Assembly: GCF_002289345.1 (NCBI RefSeq)
Contig: NZ_NSDG01000052.1
Location: 118,338-155,578 of the forward strand
Reading direction: 5' to 3'
DNA length: 37,241 bases
Source: Pseudoalteromonas sp. HM-SA03
GTDB taxonomy: Bacteria; Pseudomonadota; Gammaproteobacteria; Enterobacterales; Alteromonadaceae
In this document: positions 7,632-17,247 of the stretch, piece by piece
Layout: each line of letters begins with the position of its first letter
How positions within the stretch are numbered: the first letter of the stretch is position 1
Program-made: the position numbers and the translations under genes
The notes under the pieces: model-generated
What the model saw: the letters and a program-made list of their open reading frames with translations, nothing else
Told to the model about the DNA's origin: nothing
The model's database searches: none

Positions 7632-8963
7632 ATGTCGACATCTGCTGCTATGAGCGAGCGCATCAGTAAGTATCAGAAATTTATCAAACCATATGGGGTT
7701 GCGGTTGCAGGCAGCCTCACCCGTGTGGTTGGCCTCACCCTTGAAGCTAGGGGGCTAAGTGCTCCCGTCGGCAGTCAATGTAAAATCGAGACGCTGGGCG
7801 GCTTTATTGATGCAGAAGTCATCGGTTTCAATCAAGAAACGCTTTATCTTATGCCAAACGACCATATTACAGGCGTCCTTCCTGGAGCGCGAGTGATCCC
7901 AAAAGTTAAGGATGCTGGATTACCTGTCGGAATGGGTCTACTTGGCCGTGTAGTTGATGGACTTGGTAGACCACTAGATGGTCTTGGTGCCATTGATGCT
8001 GAGAAACACCTGAAATTTGCCGCAGCGCAAATCAACCCACTTTCAAGACGCCCAATCGACTCACCAATGGATGTAGGCGTGCGTGCGATAAATTCGATCG
8101 TGACAGTGGGTCAAGGCCAACGTATGGGTCTATTTGCAGGGAGTGGTGTGGGTAAATCGGTATTGCTTGGCATGATGACACGAGGCAGTGAAGCGGATGT
8201 TATTGTCGTTGGCTTGGTTGGTGAACGTGGTCGTGAGGTGAAAGAATTTATCGATGAGATTTTGGGAGTCGAGGGTAGACGCCGCTCCGTAGTGGTTGCC
8301 GCTCCCGCCGATGCCTCACCGCTGATGCGCTTAAAAGGCTGTGAGAGTGCAGTGACTATTGCGGAATATTTTCGCGATCAAGGGTTAAACGTACTGTTGT
8401 TACTGGATTCGGTGACGCGCTATGCCATGGCACAACGTGAGATAGCGCTTGCGGTAGGCGAGCCGCCAGCCACAAAAGGGTATCCGCCTTCCGTGTTTGC
8501 AAAGCTCCCAGCGTTGGTTGAGCGCGCAGGTAATGGTGGTGAGGGACAAGGCTCAATTACCGCATTCTTTACGGTATTGAGTGAAGGTGATGATATGCAA
8601 GACCCTATTGCCGATGCCGCGCGAGCTATTTTGGATGGTCATATTGTGTTATCACGAGAGCTTGCCGATAGTGGTCATTATCCAGCGATAGATATTGAAA
8701 AGTCCATTAGTCGAGTCATGCCGCAAGTGGTGTCAGAGGCACACATGCAGCAAGCCAGAGTGCTCAAGCAAGTCTATTCAATGTACCAGCAAAATAAAGA
8801 CATGATCACCTTAGGTGCTTATCAACGCGGCAGTGACCAGATGCTAGATCAGGCGATAAACATGATGCCTGCGGTGAATAACTTCCTTCAGCAAGGCATG
8901 AAAGACGTGATCAATTATGACGAGTGTTTACAAGGCCTCGCTAAGCTCCTAGGACAAGCATAA
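7632..8963 (+). CDS. fliI: Flagellar export ATPase FliI
   Basis: Hexameric ATPase of the flagellar type III export apparatus, related to F1-beta. The 443-aa protein has the beta-barrel N-domain (about 20-90), Walker [12 protein letters not shown] (166-176), [10 protein letters not shown], the Walker B region [11 protein letters not shown], and the C-terminal substrate/chaperone-binding domain. The start chosen is the ATG at 7632 with AAGG about a dozen bases before it; an in-frame ATG six codons later is possible but lacks a Shine-Dalgarno. Its stop overlaps the fliJ start by one base. Confidence 0.96.
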   Translation: MSTSAAMSERISKYQKFIKPYGVAVAGSLTRVVGLTLEARGLSAPVGSQCKIETLGGFIDAEVIGFNQETLYLMPNDHITGVLPGARVIPKVKDAGLPVGMGLLGRVVDGLGRPLDGLGAIDAEKHLKFAAAQINPLSRRPIDSPMDVGVRAINSIVTVGQGQRMGLFAGSGVGKSVLLGMMTRGSEADVIVVGLVGERGREVKEFIDEILGVEGRRRSVVVAAPADASPLMRLKGCESAVTIAEYFRDQGLNVLLLLDSVTRYAMAQREIALAVGEPPATKGYPPSVFAKLPALVERAGNGGEGQGSITAFFTVLSEGDDMQDPIADAARAILDGHIVLSRELADSGHYPAIDIEKSISRVMPQVVSEAHMQQARVLKQVYSMYQQNKDMITLGAYQRGSDQMLDQAINMMPAVNNFLQQGMKDVINYDECLQGLAKLLGQA

Positions 8964-9409
8964 TGGCAAATAACAAGCTGACTTTATTGCTTAAGCTAGA
9001 AAAAGACAAAGAAGATAACCTTCGAGCGAATTTTGTTCAAGCGCAGCAGCACTTAGCAACAAACCAACAACGGTTATCGGGACTAAACGATTTCCGTCTG
9101 GAATACAGCATGCAGCTTCATAGTAAAGCACAAGTTGGTCTGTCTAGTGGCGGTTTCAATCAATACCATAACTTTATTAATAAGATTGAGCAGGCTATTG
9201 ATCAGCAAGCAAAAACGGTCAACACCGCGAAGCAGGTGGTTGAACAACGCCGCAAGCTCTGGCTAGCACAGCAGGCTAAAACGAAGGCAATTGAAAAGCT
9301 TATCGAGAAGCAAGCCCTTGCGAAGCAAACTCGTCTGGCCAAAGCAGAACAAAAGATGCTTGATGAGTTTGCAACTAATCAGTTTGTACGAAGAGAGCGT
9401 GCTTGGTAA
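8963..9409 (+). CDS. fliJ: Flagellar export chaperone FliJ
   Basis: Coiled-coil stalk protein that sits in the FliI hexamer and couples ATP hydrolysis and the proton motive force to export. At 148 aa it has the family length. It is almost entirely Gln/Lys/Ala-rich helix with heptad character and no membrane segment. It is the last gene of the fliE-fliJ unit: a sigma-54 element begins two bases after its stop. Identity rests on context and coiled-coil character plus weak sequence conservation, as is normal for FliJ. Confidence 0.9.
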   Translation: MANNKLTLLLKLEKDKEDNLRANFVQAQQHLATNQQRLSGLNDFRLEYSMQLHSKAQVGLSSGGFNQYHNFINKIEQAIDQQAKTVNTAKQVVEQRRKLWLAQQAKTKAIEKLIEKQALAKQTRLAKAEQKMLDEFATNQFVRRERAW

Positions 9410-9410
9410 G

Positions 9411-9428
9411 TTGGCTCGAAATATGCTT
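9411..9428 (+). promoter_or_regulatory. Sigma-54 promoter of the fliK operon
   Basis: TTGGCTCGAAATATGCTT begins two bases after the fliJ stop. GG (9413-9414) and GC (9425-9426) are 10 bases apart. The predicted start is near 9438, which leaves a leader of about 114 nt before fliK. It marks fliK onward as a separately controlled unit, in line with fliKLMNOPQ being a sigma-54/FlrC class in Vibrio. Confidence 0.7.
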
Positions 9429-9551
9429 CGTAATAATTAGCGTTTTATTATTTAGGTAGTTCACTCGTAAAAGTCACGAATATTCATAGTGTTGGTTTTT
9501 AACGGTGTATTACAACGGCAGGACATTGCCACTTTATGAGGTAGCTTTAAG

Positions 9552-11639
9552 ATGAATCTAATGCTTGCATCCATGCTGCAACGAGGCAGTAACGAGGTTG
9601 ATATTAAAGAAAAACCCCAAGATATGGATGCTGAGGGGTTTGAGCGCGGCTCTGGGTTTAGTGCTTTAATGGCTGAGTTAGCCGAGCAAGAGATTGCAAA
9701 CAAGCAGGTAAAAGAGTCTGTAGATCCTGTAACCTCAGATCTGGATGCGCCAATAGATAGCGAAGTAGCATCAGATGATGCTCCGCAGTCAGATAGTAAA
9801 GCACAAGCCGCTTCCTCTAAGCTACAAGGGGAAGTACCAACTTCTACTGTTAGCTACACTGACAAAGGCCAGGTAGCTGCGGACAAACCGCTTCCTGACT
9901 CCCCAGATAATGACTTATATGCTCAGATCAACGCTGCAAAACAGCAGAGCACTTCATTGAGCCAAACCCCAACAGCAGTTGCGCAATCAGTCAAAGAAGC
10001 ATTGGGCAATGCTTCTTTGACTGATGAAGAGGTTGTAGCTAGCGATAGTGCACCATCTCAGGAGCAGCTACAAGACGAAGCCAGTCCACTCATTCGAGGG
10101 GGGAAAGGCCAAACTGAAAACGCCGGCACTAAGCCAACCTCGTTATTACAGCAGGCAACTTCTTTGGACAGCCAAGACTCAGAAGGTGAGGTTGCTAAAC
10201 CTTCGTTATTGAATGACAGTTCAGAAGCTAAAGAACAAACATTACAGCCTAAGTTGCAAAAGGATACTAGTACTCAAGCCTTGGTTACCAATACAAACAT
10301 AGAAAAACGGGATCTAAGCGCTAATAAGCCAGTCGAGTCTCAAGTTGAAAGTGAGTCTGAAACCGCGCAACAGAAAGAACTCTTAGCCGCTAAGAAATCA
10401 GAGCTTGTTCAATCTGTTTCCTCATCTGAAGCTAAGCAATCAGAAACAAAGCAAATCATTTCTGAGGTGAGTACACAAACCGCGAAAGACAAAAACGCAG
10501 TAAGTACAAAAAGCACTACAGATGTGCAAACCATGGTAGAAAAGTTGACCGTACAGCAACAACAAGAATTAAAAGCCGTGATGGCTGGTAAGCTGGATAT
10601 TTATGATGCGTCACCAAGTGTACAAAAATCCGTAGCTCAATTAATTGGAAAAGGTGTTGATATCGCAAATGTACAGCCGTTTAAAGCGTTTGTGTCATCC
10701 TCTGTCGTAACACAAACTTCAACAAACACCCCGCCAGAAGCTGCTACGGATGTTAAAGATACTACCCAAGCGTCTTTTAATGTAAATAGCGCGCAAGAAA
10801 AGTCTAACAATAGTGAGCAGCAGGTCGTGGTAGTTAAAGAGGGTGAACGTGCTGAAAAAAATATAGCTGTGAATAAATTGACTAGCGATGAAAAGTTAGC
10901 AGCAGAGAAGCAAAGTTCAGAAAAACAGAACTTAGAAAAGCAAATAAGTGAAAAGGTAGTTGATAAAGAAAATAGTAGGCTGATGCAAGCGGAAGCAAGC
11001 ATCGCGAAAGAGGCGGTTAAAAATGAGCGTCAATCGGCTAATACTGCAGCAGCGATACCAAATCAAGTTAAGCCTGAAGCAAGTCCTGTAAGTGTATCGC
11101 AAGACACTAGCTCACTAAACCAAACACTGAAAGAAGTTCAGCAAATTCAACAGTCTCAGCCAACAAACCAAAGCACAACACAGACAAAGCAAGCGACAGA
11201 TGCTAATCTTCAACAGGCGATTAACATAGCACGTCAAGATGCCGCTAAAGAGCTGCATCAACGGGTAGGGTTGATGCTTAACCTTAACAATAAGGAAGCT
11301 GAGATTCGCCTAGATCCGCCAGAGCTTGGGGCGATGCAAATTCGGATAAAAAGCGATGCAGAGCAGGCTCAAGTGAATATTGTGGTGCAAAATCAGCAAG
11401 CTAAAGAACTGCTAGAGCAATCACTGCCAAGACTAAGAGAAATGTTAGCTGAGCAGGGTATTGAACTGGGTGACAGCCAAATATCGCATCAGCAAGGTGG
11501 TAATACGGAGTCAGAGTCACGAACTGCTGGTGGCAATACGAGTGGACAGCAAGCTCTAGATGATGAACAGGGGATTTCTGACAACTCACAATCGCCGCAA
11601 AAGAGAAATACTGATTCTGCAATAGATTACTATGCCTAA
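9552..11639 (+). CDS. fliK: Flagellar hook-length control protein FliK
   Basis: Secreted ruler that measures hook length and then, through its C-terminal domain, makes FlhB switch export to filament-type substrates. The 695-aa protein is long for FliK. Residues 1-560 are a low-complexity Ser/Gln/Lys/Glu/Ala region with EKQ-type repeats (about 450-475), typical of an extended ruler. The C-terminal Flg_hook domain follows (about 565-660), with LDPPELG (587-593) and the succeeding IRIKSDAEQAQVNIVV strand. The tail is hydrophilic. The ATG at 9552 has GAGG about ten bases upstream. A second, unrelated-length FliK-like gene lies on the minus strand at 30086-32539. Confidence 0.93.
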   Translation: MNLMLASMLQRGSNEVDIKEKPQDMDAEGFERGSGFSALMAELAEQEIANKQVKESVDPVTSDLDAPIDSEVASDDAPQSDSKAQAASSKLQGEVPTSTVSYTDKGQVAADKPLPDSPDNDLYAQINAAKQQSTSLSQTPTAVAQSVKEALGNASLTDEEVVASDSAPSQEQLQDEASPLIRGGKGQTENAGTKPTSLLQQATSLDSQDSEGEVAKPSLLNDSSEAKEQTLQPKLQKDTSTQALVTNTNIEKRDLSANKPVESQVESESETAQQKELLAAKKSELVQSVSSSEAKQSETKQIISEVSTQTAKDKNAVSTKSTTDVQTMVEKLTVQQQQELKAVMAGKLDIYDASPSVQKSVAQLIGKGVDIANVQPFKAFVSSSVVTQTSTNTPPEAATDVKDTTQASFNVNSAQEKSNNSEQQVVVVKEGERAEKNIAVNKLTSDEKLAAEKQSSEKQNLEKQISEKVVDKENSRLMQAEASIAKEAVKNERQSANTAAAIPNQVKPEASPVSVSQDTSSLNQTLKEVQQIQQSQPTNQSTTQTKQATDANLQQAINIARQDAAKELHQRVGLMLNLNNKEAEIRLDPPELGAMQIRIKSDAEQAQVNIVVQNQQAKELLEQSLPRLREMLAEQGIELGDSQISHQQGGNTESESRTAGGNTSGQQALDDEQGISDNSQSPQKRNTDSAIDYYA

Positions 11640-11682
11640 CACCTGCTATTATTATAGTTACTAAAGATCATAAGGGCTTGCT

Positions 11683-12207
11683 ATGGCTGAAGAAACCGAC
11701 TTAGAAATAGAAGAGACGGGTGGCTCGAAGAAAAAGCTAATTATCATTATTGCCGCTGCGGTATTGGTATTAGGTGGTGTAGCTGGGTTTTTCTTATTTT
11801 CAGGCTCAGATGCGCCAGAAGAATCCTTAGCAGAAGAAACGACAGCAAGTGAAGTCAAAGCGGAGCAAGGTAGTGCTGCTCAGATGGGAAGTGCACTGTA
11901 CGTTGCTATGCCTCGACCTTTTGTTTTTAATGTGCCAGGTGCCAGTCGCGATAGAATCGTGCAGATTAAAGTTCAGTTGCTGGTTCGCGGTGATGTTAAT
12001 GAAGAAGTAGCAAAGAAGCATATTCCTTTGATTGAAGGTACTTTACTGAGTGTGTTTTCCACCACCACGGCAGATGAGCTAAGCACAAGTGCAGGCAAAG
12101 AAACTTTGCGCTTAACGGCGCTAGATAAAGTACAAGCTGCGATGGAAGGGGTTGAAGGTAGTAAAGTAATCGAGCGTGTGTTGTTTACTGGCTTTGTAAT
12201 GCAATAA
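11683..12207 (+). CDS. fliL: Flagellar basal body-associated protein FliL
   Basis: Single-span inner-membrane protein that rings the stator units and supports torque, especially under load. The 174-aa product has an acidic cytoplasmic N-terminus, one membrane helix (about 17-38, KKLIIIIAAAVLVLGG then FFLF), a linker rich in Glu/Ala, and a periplasmic stomatin-like domain (about 75-174). Length and layout fit FliL. It lies 43 bases downstream of fliK and 10 bases upstream of fliM. Confidence 0.93.
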   Translation: MAEETDLEIEETGGSKKKLIIIIAAAVLVLGGVAGFFLFSGSDAPEESLAEETTASEVKAEQGSAAQMGSALYVAMPRPFVFNVPGASRDRIVQIKVQLLVRGDVNEEVAKKHIPLIEGTLLSVFSTTTADELSTSAGKETLRLTALDKVQAAMEGVEGSKVIERVLFTGFVMQ

Positions 12208-12217
12208 GGTAGTATTT

Positions 12218-13312
12218 GTGAGCGATTTATTATCCCAAGACGAAATTGATGCGCTACTCCATGGTGTAGATGAAGTCGAAGAAGACGAAATCGGCGATGG
12301 TGGTGACGGCGAAGGTGCTGGTGCCTTACAGTACGACTTTTCGTCTCAAGATAGAATTGTGCGTGGGCGGATGCCGACGCTTGAAATCGTTAATGAACGA
12401 TTTGCCCGCCATATGCGGATCAGCCTTTTCAACATGATGCGCCGCACCGCTGAAGTGTCTATCAATGGCGTACAAATGCTGAAATTTGGCGAATATATCC
12501 ATACTCTATTCGTTCCTACCAGCTTAAATATGGTGCGTTTTAGACCGCTAAAAGGTACTGGCTTAATAACCATGGAAGCCCGGTTGGTCTTTATTCTAGT
12601 GGACAATTTTTTTGGTGGAGATGGTCGTTATCACGCCAAGATAGAGGGGCGTGAGTTTACACCAACAGAACGTCGTATCGTGCAGATGCTACTTAAGATC
12701 ATCTTTGAAGATTACAAAGAAGCCTGGGCACCGGTGATGGATGTGTCATTTGAATACCTCGACTCAGAGGTTAACCCAGCGATGGCGAATATTGTGTCAC
12801 CTACAGAAGTGGTGGTGATTAGTTCTTTTCACATTGAACTAGATGGTGGAGGGGGCGATTTCCATATTTCATTGCCTTACTCTATGTTGGAACCTATTCG
12901 AGAGTTACTCGATGCCGGTGTGCAATCAGATACGGAAGATACCGATCTGCGTTGGAGTAAGGCGCTTCGCGATGAAATTATGGATGTTGAAGTTGAGATT
13001 TCCTCCCAGTTGCTGGAAGTGGACCTATCACTTGAGCAAATAATGAAGCTTCAAGCTGGCGATGTTATTCCTGTGGAAATGCCAGAGCATGTCACCGTCT
13101 TTGTAGAAGAGCTGCCAACCTTTAGAGCTAAAATGGGTCGTTCTCGCGATAATGTTGCTTTACAGATCAGTGAAAAAATTAAACGGCCAGAATCAGTTAA
13201 GTCTGAGCTTCATGTATTTACCAAAGGTGGTAAAAAGCTCGATTCAGATGCTGAGCTGGCAGAATTAGAAGAAGATCTACATCTTTCCGAAGGTGTAGAT
13301 TTAGATTGGTAG
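12218..13312 (+). CDS. fliM: Flagellar motor switch protein FliM
   Basis: C-ring protein that receives the chemotaxis signal. The 364-aa product begins with the CheY-P-binding peptide LSQDEIDALLHGV (about 4-17), followed by an acidic linker, the CheC-like middle domain containing GGDGR, and a C-terminal SpoA domain (about 280-345) that pairs with FliN. The start is a GTG at 12218 with AAGG upstream; this start is needed to keep the conserved N-terminal peptide. Related acidic helices occur at the CheZ C-terminus and three times in CheA of this window. Confidence 0.95.
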   Translation: MSDLLSQDEIDALLHGVDEVEEDEIGDGGDGEGAGALQYDFSSQDRIVRGRMPTLEIVNERFARHMRISLFNMMRRTAEVSINGVQMLKFGEYIHTLFVPTSLNMVRFRPLKGTGLITMEARLVFILVDNFFGGDGRYHAKIEGREFTPTERRIVQMLLKIIFEDYKEAWAPVMDVSFEYLDSEVNPAMANIVSPTEVVVISSFHIELDGGGGDFHISLPYSMLEPIRELLDAGVQSDTEDTDLRWSKALRDEIMDVEVEISSQLLEVDLSLEQIMKLQAGDVIPVEMPEHVTVFVEELPTFRAKMGRSRDNVALQISEKIKRPESVKSELHVFTKGGKKLDSDAELAELEEDLHLSEGVDLDW

Positions 13313-13384
13313 TTGCGGGCTTGTGTATGCAAAATCGTGAAACTAATTATGGACAACAAATTAACTTAATCAGGTAGTAATCCA

Positions 13385-13783
13385 ATGAGCGATGATCAAG
13401 ATACTATGGACGAATGGGCAGCAGCACTAGCTGAAGCCGAAGGTGCCGAAGATGGCAGTGAGCCAGAAGTTGCAGAGTTAGATGAACTCAAAGATTCAGC
13501 GCCTGCATTATCGTCAGATGAAAAACGTAAACTCGATACCATTTTAGACATTCCAGTTACCATCTCGATGGAAGTTGGCCGCTCTAAAATTAATATTCGT
13601 AACTTATTACAGCTAAATCAGGGCTCCGTTGTTGAGCTGGATCGAGTAGCTGGTGAACCGCTAGATGTACTTGTTAACGGTACGTTGATTGCACACGGTG
13701 AAGTAGTTGTAGTAAACGACAAGTTTGGTATTCGCTTAACGGACGTTATTAGTCAGGTTGAGCGTATTAAAAAGCTACGTTAA
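13385..13783 (+). CDS. fliN: Flagellar motor switch protein FliN
   Basis: SpoA-domain protein of the lower C ring; it docks FliH and helps set rotation direction. The 132-aa product has an acidic Ala/Glu-rich N-terminus (about 1-50) and the SpoA domain (about 55-130): LDIPVTISMEVGRSKI, LLQLNQGSVVELDR, PLDVLVNGTLIAHGEVVVV and FGIRLTDVIS. The N-terminal extension is usual for gamma-proteobacterial FliN. A 72-bp gap separates it from fliM. Its stop overlaps the fliO start by one base. Confidence 0.96.
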   Translation: MSDDQDTMDEWAAALAEAEGAEDGSEPEVAELDELKDSAPALSSDEKRKLDTILDIPVTISMEVGRSKINIRNLLQLNQGSVVELDRVAGEPLDVLVNGTLIAHGEVVVVNDKFGIRLTDVISQVERIKKLR

Positions 13784-14241
13784 TGCGCTGGGGTTGGTCT
13801 TTAGCAGTGTTTGGCATCGTTTTTTATATGCAGGCTGCCACTGCTACAACCTCAGAGGCAGTACCTAAATCTTCTGTAGGGGCAGGTACCGCGGGGTTAA
13901 GCTCAGAGCTACTTTCCATGGGGTTGTCTCTGACATTGGTGATCTTACTTATTTTGGGGTTAGCATTTGTGCTGAAGCGTTTAAACCCCAACATCGTAAA
14001 CCAAAAAGATTTTAAGGTGATCCGCAGTATATCGCTCGGTACGAAAGAACGTTTGTTGGTTGTAGAGTTGGATGATAAACAGCATTTACTCGGGGTAACC
14101 CCGAATAATATCAACTACTTATACCAGTTAGAAACACCGCTGGATGATGTTAGGCGGGCGCCATTTGCAAACGAGTTACAAAAGTTTTTAGCGGGTAAAG
14201 GGCAAACCGCCAACAACCATAATAAGAAAAGTCATGATTAG
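13783..14241 (+). CDS. fliO: Flagellar biosynthesis protein FliO
   Basis: Membrane chaperone that stabilises FliP during assembly of the export gate. At 152 aa the length is normal. There is a hydrophobic signal-like N-terminus (about 1-20), a membrane helix at about 46-66 ([20 protein letters not shown]), and a cytoplasmic domain with [26 protein letters not shown], the characteristic FliO block. It overlaps fliN by one base and fliP by eight, inside the fliOPQR set. Confidence 0.92.
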   Translation: MRWGWSLAVFGIVFYMQAATATTSEAVPKSSVGAGTAGLSSELLSMGLSLTLVILLILGLAFVLKRLNPNIVNQKDFKVIRSISLGTKERLLVVELDDKQHLLGVTPNNINYLYQLETPLDDVRRAPFANELQKFLAGKGQTANNHNKKSHD

Positions 14242-14971
14242 ATTGCTGATACTCTGTTTATTACTGTTTTCTGGCGTAGCTTCTGCGGAAGGAATAGAAG
14301 CAATAAACGTTACAACAAACCCCGATGGCTCTCAAGAGTACTCTGTGACACTTCAAGTACTCGCCATTATGACAGCGCTGAGTTTTATTCCGGCTGCCGT
14401 TATCATGATGACTTCATTTACTCGAATAATTGTTGTACTTGCGATTTTGAGACAAGCGATTGGTCTGCAGCAGTCGCCATCGAATCAAATTTTACTCGGT
14501 TTATCGTTGTTTTTGACGCTATTTATAATGGCACCCATATTTTCGCAGATAAATGATGAAGCGGTGCAGCCGTACATAAAGGAAGAAATTACATCAATCC
14601 AAGCACTTGAACGTGCCAAAGAACCGATGAAAGCCTTTATGTTGTCACAAACTCGAATTAAAGACCTTGAAACTTTTGCCAAGATAGCGGGATATGACAA
14701 GCTTGATAGCCCTGAAGACACGCCGTTCATCGTTATTATTCCAGCATTTGTTACATCCGAGCTGCAAACGGCTTTTATTATCGGTTTTATGTTCTTTATT
14801 CCATTTTTGATAGTCGACTTAGTCGTAGCCAGTGTTTTGATGGCTATGGGTATGATGATGTTATCTCCAATGATAGTTTCCTTGCCGTTTAAGATTATGC
14901 TCTTTGTGCTCGTCGATGGTTGGAGTTTGGTTATGGGGACGCTGGCCAGAAGCTTCGGGTTGGGGGTGTAA
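14234..14971 (+). CDS. fliP: Flagellar export gate protein FliP
   Basis: Core of the FliP5Q4R1 export channel. The 245-aa product begins with a cleavable-type signal ([20 protein letters not shown]), then shows TM helices at about 40-62 and 82-105 and two more near 185-245, with the family blocks [20 protein letters not shown], a loop containing [11 protein letters not shown], and [20 protein letters not shown]. All are intact. It overlaps fliO by eight bases; fliQ starts one base past its stop. Confidence 0.96.
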   Translation: MIRLLILCLLLFSGVASAEGIEAINVTTNPDGSQEYSVTLQVLAIMTALSFIPAAVIMMTSFTRIIVVLAILRQAIGLQQSPSNQILLGLSLFLTLFIMAPIFSQINDEAVQPYIKEEITSIQALERAKEPMKAFMLSQTRIKDLETFAKIAGYDKLDSPEDTPFIVIIPAFVTSELQTAFIIGFMFFIPFLIVDLVVASVLMAMGMMMLSPMIVSLPFKIMLFVLVDGWSLVMGTLARSFGLGV

Positions 14972-14972
14972 T

Positions 14973-15242
14973 GTGGAACCAGAAGTCTTTGTTGATATCT
15001 TAAGTGATGCATTGTTTTTAGTCATCAAGCTGGTGGCGGCGATTGTAGTACCCGGGCTGCTCGTTGGTTTAGTTGTTGCTGTGTTTCAAGCTGCAACATC
15101 AATTAACGAGCAAACATTAAGCTTTTTACCGCGTTTAATTATCACAATTCTAGCCCTTATTTTTGGTGGCCATTGGTTAACTCAAGAACTGATGGACTAT
15201 TTTAACCTCGTAGTTATGCGAATTCCTGAAATTGCAGGCTAA
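14973..15242 (+). CDS. fliQ: Flagellar export gate protein FliQ
   Basis: Small two-helix subunit that wraps the FliP/FliR channel. I place the start at the GTG at 14973, giving 89 aa (the canonical FliQ length) starting VEPEVFVDILSDAL. An upstream ATG at 14904 in the same frame would add 23 residues that lie wholly inside fliP and are not FliQ-like. The ATG at 14971 is in another frame and hits a stop after ten codons. TM helices lie at about 15-38 and 50-72. It follows the fliP stop by one base and precedes fliR by two. Confidence 0.93.
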   Translation: MEPEVFVDILSDALFLVIKLVAAIVVPGLLVGLVVAVFQAATSINEQTLSFLPRLIITILALIFGGHWLTQELMDYFNLVVMRIPEIAG

Positions 15243-15244
15243 CC

Positions 15245-16024
15245 ATGGAGTTCACCTTTGCGGTAATCATGCAGTGGCTAAGTGATTTTTTACTTCCACT
15301 GGTGCGGATAAGTTCAATGATGATGGTAATGGCGGGGCTTGGGGCACAGAGTGTACCTGCCCGAATTAAGTTTGCACTCGCCGTGGTCGTTACTTTTGCC
15401 GTGGTCCCCGTTTTGCCCAAATCAGAATTTACCGACTTGTTCTCCTTTTCGATGATTTTAGTTGTTATTCAAGAAATGGTCACTGGGGTAGCTATTGGGT
15501 TTGGTTCATTGCTACTTCTGAATACTTTTATCATTGCGGGTCAAATCCTTGCTATGCAAACCGGTCTTGGTTTCGCATCTGTCGTAGATCCGGCCAATGG
15601 GTTGAGTGTACCTGCTGTCGGTCAGTTCTATTTAATATTAGCGACATTACTGTTTTTTGTTTATAACGGCCATCTGATGATGATCCAAATGGTAGTGTAT
15701 AGTTTTGAAAGCTTTCCCATTGCAGGGAACTGGTGGGCGGTAGACAATTTTTGGCGAATAGTTAATTGGGGGGGCTGGATGTTCTCTACGGCTCTTGCAC
15801 TTGCGTTAGCTCCGCTAACGGCAATGTTGATTATTAATATTTCATTTGGGATTATGACTAGAGCCGCGCCTCAAATGAACATCTTCTCTGTGGGGTTTGC
15901 TTTTACCTTGGTTGCAGGGCTTACCATTATTTGGGCGACATTGGGTAATTTTTTAGCACAATTTGAATTTCAATGGCTCAAAATGACAGAGCTGATGTGC
16001 GATCTAATTGGTTGCACGGTATAG
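15245..16024 (+). CDS. fliR: Flagellar export gate protein FliR
   Basis: Single-copy subunit of the export channel that interacts with FlhB. The 259-aa product is strongly hydrophobic with about six membrane helices and carries the family blocks ARIKFALAVVVTFAVVP, QEMVTGVAIGFGS, QTGLGFASVVDPANG and FSTALALALAPLTAMLIINISFG. The ATG at 15245 follows the fliQ stop by two bases. It precedes flhB with a 9-base spacer containing AGGAG, a good ribosome-binding site for flhB. Confidence 0.95.
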   Translation: MEFTFAVIMQWLSDFLLPLVRISSMMMVMAGLGAQSVPARIKFALAVVVTFAVVPVLPKSEFTDLFSFSMILVVIQEMVTGVAIGFGSLLLLNTFIIAGQILAMQTGLGFASVVDPANGLSVPAVGQFYLILATLLFFVYNGHLMMIQMVVYSFESFPIAGNWWAVDNFWRIVNWGGWMFSTALALALAPLTAMLIINISFGIMTRAAPQMNIFSVGFAFTLVAGLTIIWATLGNFLAQFEFQWLKMTELMCDLIGCTV

Positions 16025-16033
16025 GAGTCTGAA

Positions 16034-17164
16034 ATGGCAGAAGATTCCGGTCAAGAACGCACCGAAGAACCCACCTCCAAGAAAATAGACGATGCTAGGA
16101 AGAAGGGCCAAATTGCCCGTTCAAAAGAACTAGGAACGACGTTTGTGTTGTTGTTTTCTGCAATAGCTCTACTTTTGTATGGGCCTGGAATTGGGAAGGC
16201 GCTCTACAATGTTATGGGGCGAATGTTGTCGCTCAATCGGAATGAAACCTACGACATAACCAAAATGTTTGCTGTGTGGGGAGATATTGCTGCTGAACTG
16301 CTATTTCCAATGGCCATGTTTGTTTTTATCATCGCAATTGCAGGAATAGTGGGGAATACGTTACTCGGTGGCTTTAACTTTTCTTGGCAGGCAGCCGCGC
16401 CTAAAGCAAGTAAAATGTCACCTATGAAGGGACTGAAGCGAATGTTAGGTCCGCAAGCGGCCATTGAGTTATTGAAGTCAGTTCTTAAGTTTGTATTAGT
16501 TGCAGGTTTTGCAATCTTGCTTATCAATATGTATTTTAACGAAATATTACACTTGAGTATTGAGCAAATCCCTTCGAGTATAGAACATGCATTAGAAATC
16601 ATTGCGTGGATGTTTTTAGCGCTTAGTTGCACTATGATTGTGATCTCCGCAATTGATGCGCCCTATCAAAGCTATAATCACCATAAGCAGCTTAAAATGA
16701 CGCTACAAGAAGTCAAGGATGAATATAAAAACTCAGAAGGTGATCCGCAAATAAAAGCGCGGATCCGCCGAACACAAAGAGAAATGTCGCAACGACGTAT
16801 GATGCAAGATGTACCAGATGCAGATGTTGTTGTGACCAACCCTACTCACTATTCGGTTGCGCTTAAATACGACACTGAACGAGCGGGAGCGCCTATTGTT
16901 ATTGCAAAAGGGGTTGATGAGCTTGCGATGCAAATTAGAAAAATAGCCAAAGGAAATGAAGTGCCGATAGTGGAATCACCTGTATTGACTCGTTCGCTTT
17001 ACCACACCACAGAAGTGGGTGATCAAATCCCTGAACAATTGTTTACCGCGGTTGCACAGGTACTTGCTTATGTATTTCAGCTGAATCGCTTCCAAAAGGG
17101 TAAAGGGAAAAGACCCGTTGCACTTACTCGAGATTTACCAATCCCAGACGATTTGAAGCACTAA
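16034..17164 (+). CDS. flhB: Flagellar export switch protein FlhB
   Basis: Export-gate protein whose cytoplasmic domain cleaves itself and changes substrate class when FliK signals hook completion. The 376-aa product has a basic, acidic-tipped N-terminus (EERTEEPTSKK type), four TM helices (about 33-55, 85-110, 142-165 and 185-208), and the cytoplasmic domain with the autocleavage motif NPTH at 269-272, followed by YSVALKYD. The motif sits at the same residue numbers as in Salmonella FlhB. It is the last gene of the fliK unit; a sigma-54 element follows at 17193. A free-standing homologue of its post-NPTH half is encoded at 29785-30081. Confidence 0.96.
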   Translation: MAEDSGQERTEEPTSKKIDDARKKGQIARSKELGTTFVLLFSAIALLLYGPGIGKALYNVMGRMLSLNRNETYDITKMFAVWGDIAAELLFPMAMFVFIIAIAGIVGNTLLGGFNFSWQAAAPKASKMSPMKGLKRMLGPQAAIELLKSVLKFVLVAGFAILLINMYFNEILHLSIEQIPSSIEHALEIIAWMFLALSCTMIVISAIDAPYQSYNHHKQLKMTLQEVKDEYKNSEGDPQIKARIRRTQREMSQRRMMQDVPDADVVVTNPTHYSVALKYDTERAGAPIVIAKGVDELAMQIRKIAKGNEVPIVESPVLTRSLYHTTEVGDQIPEQLFTAVAQVLAYVFQLNRFQKGKGKRPVALTRDLPIPDDLKH

Positions 17165-17192
17165 AATTGCTCTTATAAAAATAAGCTATTAA

Positions 17193-17210
17193 TTGGAACG
17201 CATATTGCAT
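17193..17210 (+). promoter_or_regulatory. Sigma-54 promoter of the flhA operon
   Basis: TTGGAACGCATATTGCAT has GG (17195-17196) and GC (17207-17208) 10 bases apart with TTGCA at -12. The predicted start is near 17220, about 28 nt before the flhA ATG. It opens the flhA-flhF-flhG-fliA-che unit. Confidence 0.8.
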
Positions 17211-17247
17211 TTGTTGCTATGTGTCAATTTTTTGCTTGTGTTAAGTT

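Noticed and set aside
7073-7663. 196-codon antisense reading frame over fliH/fliI
   Set aside because: Shadow of the helical Lys/Glu-rich fliH; no domain, and no promoter or ribosome-binding site seen.
13327-13377. 16-codon mini-frame in the fliM-fliN gap
   Set aside because: Too short to judge, no ribosome-binding site; the gap could hold such a frame by chance.
14485-15012. 175-codon antisense reading frame over fliP
   Set aside because: Overlaps essential fliP/fliQ coding sequence; composition is that of a mirrored membrane protein.
14904-15242. Longer FliQ start inside fliP
   Set aside because: The extra 23 residues are not FliQ-like; the GTG at 14973 gives the exact family length of 89 aa.
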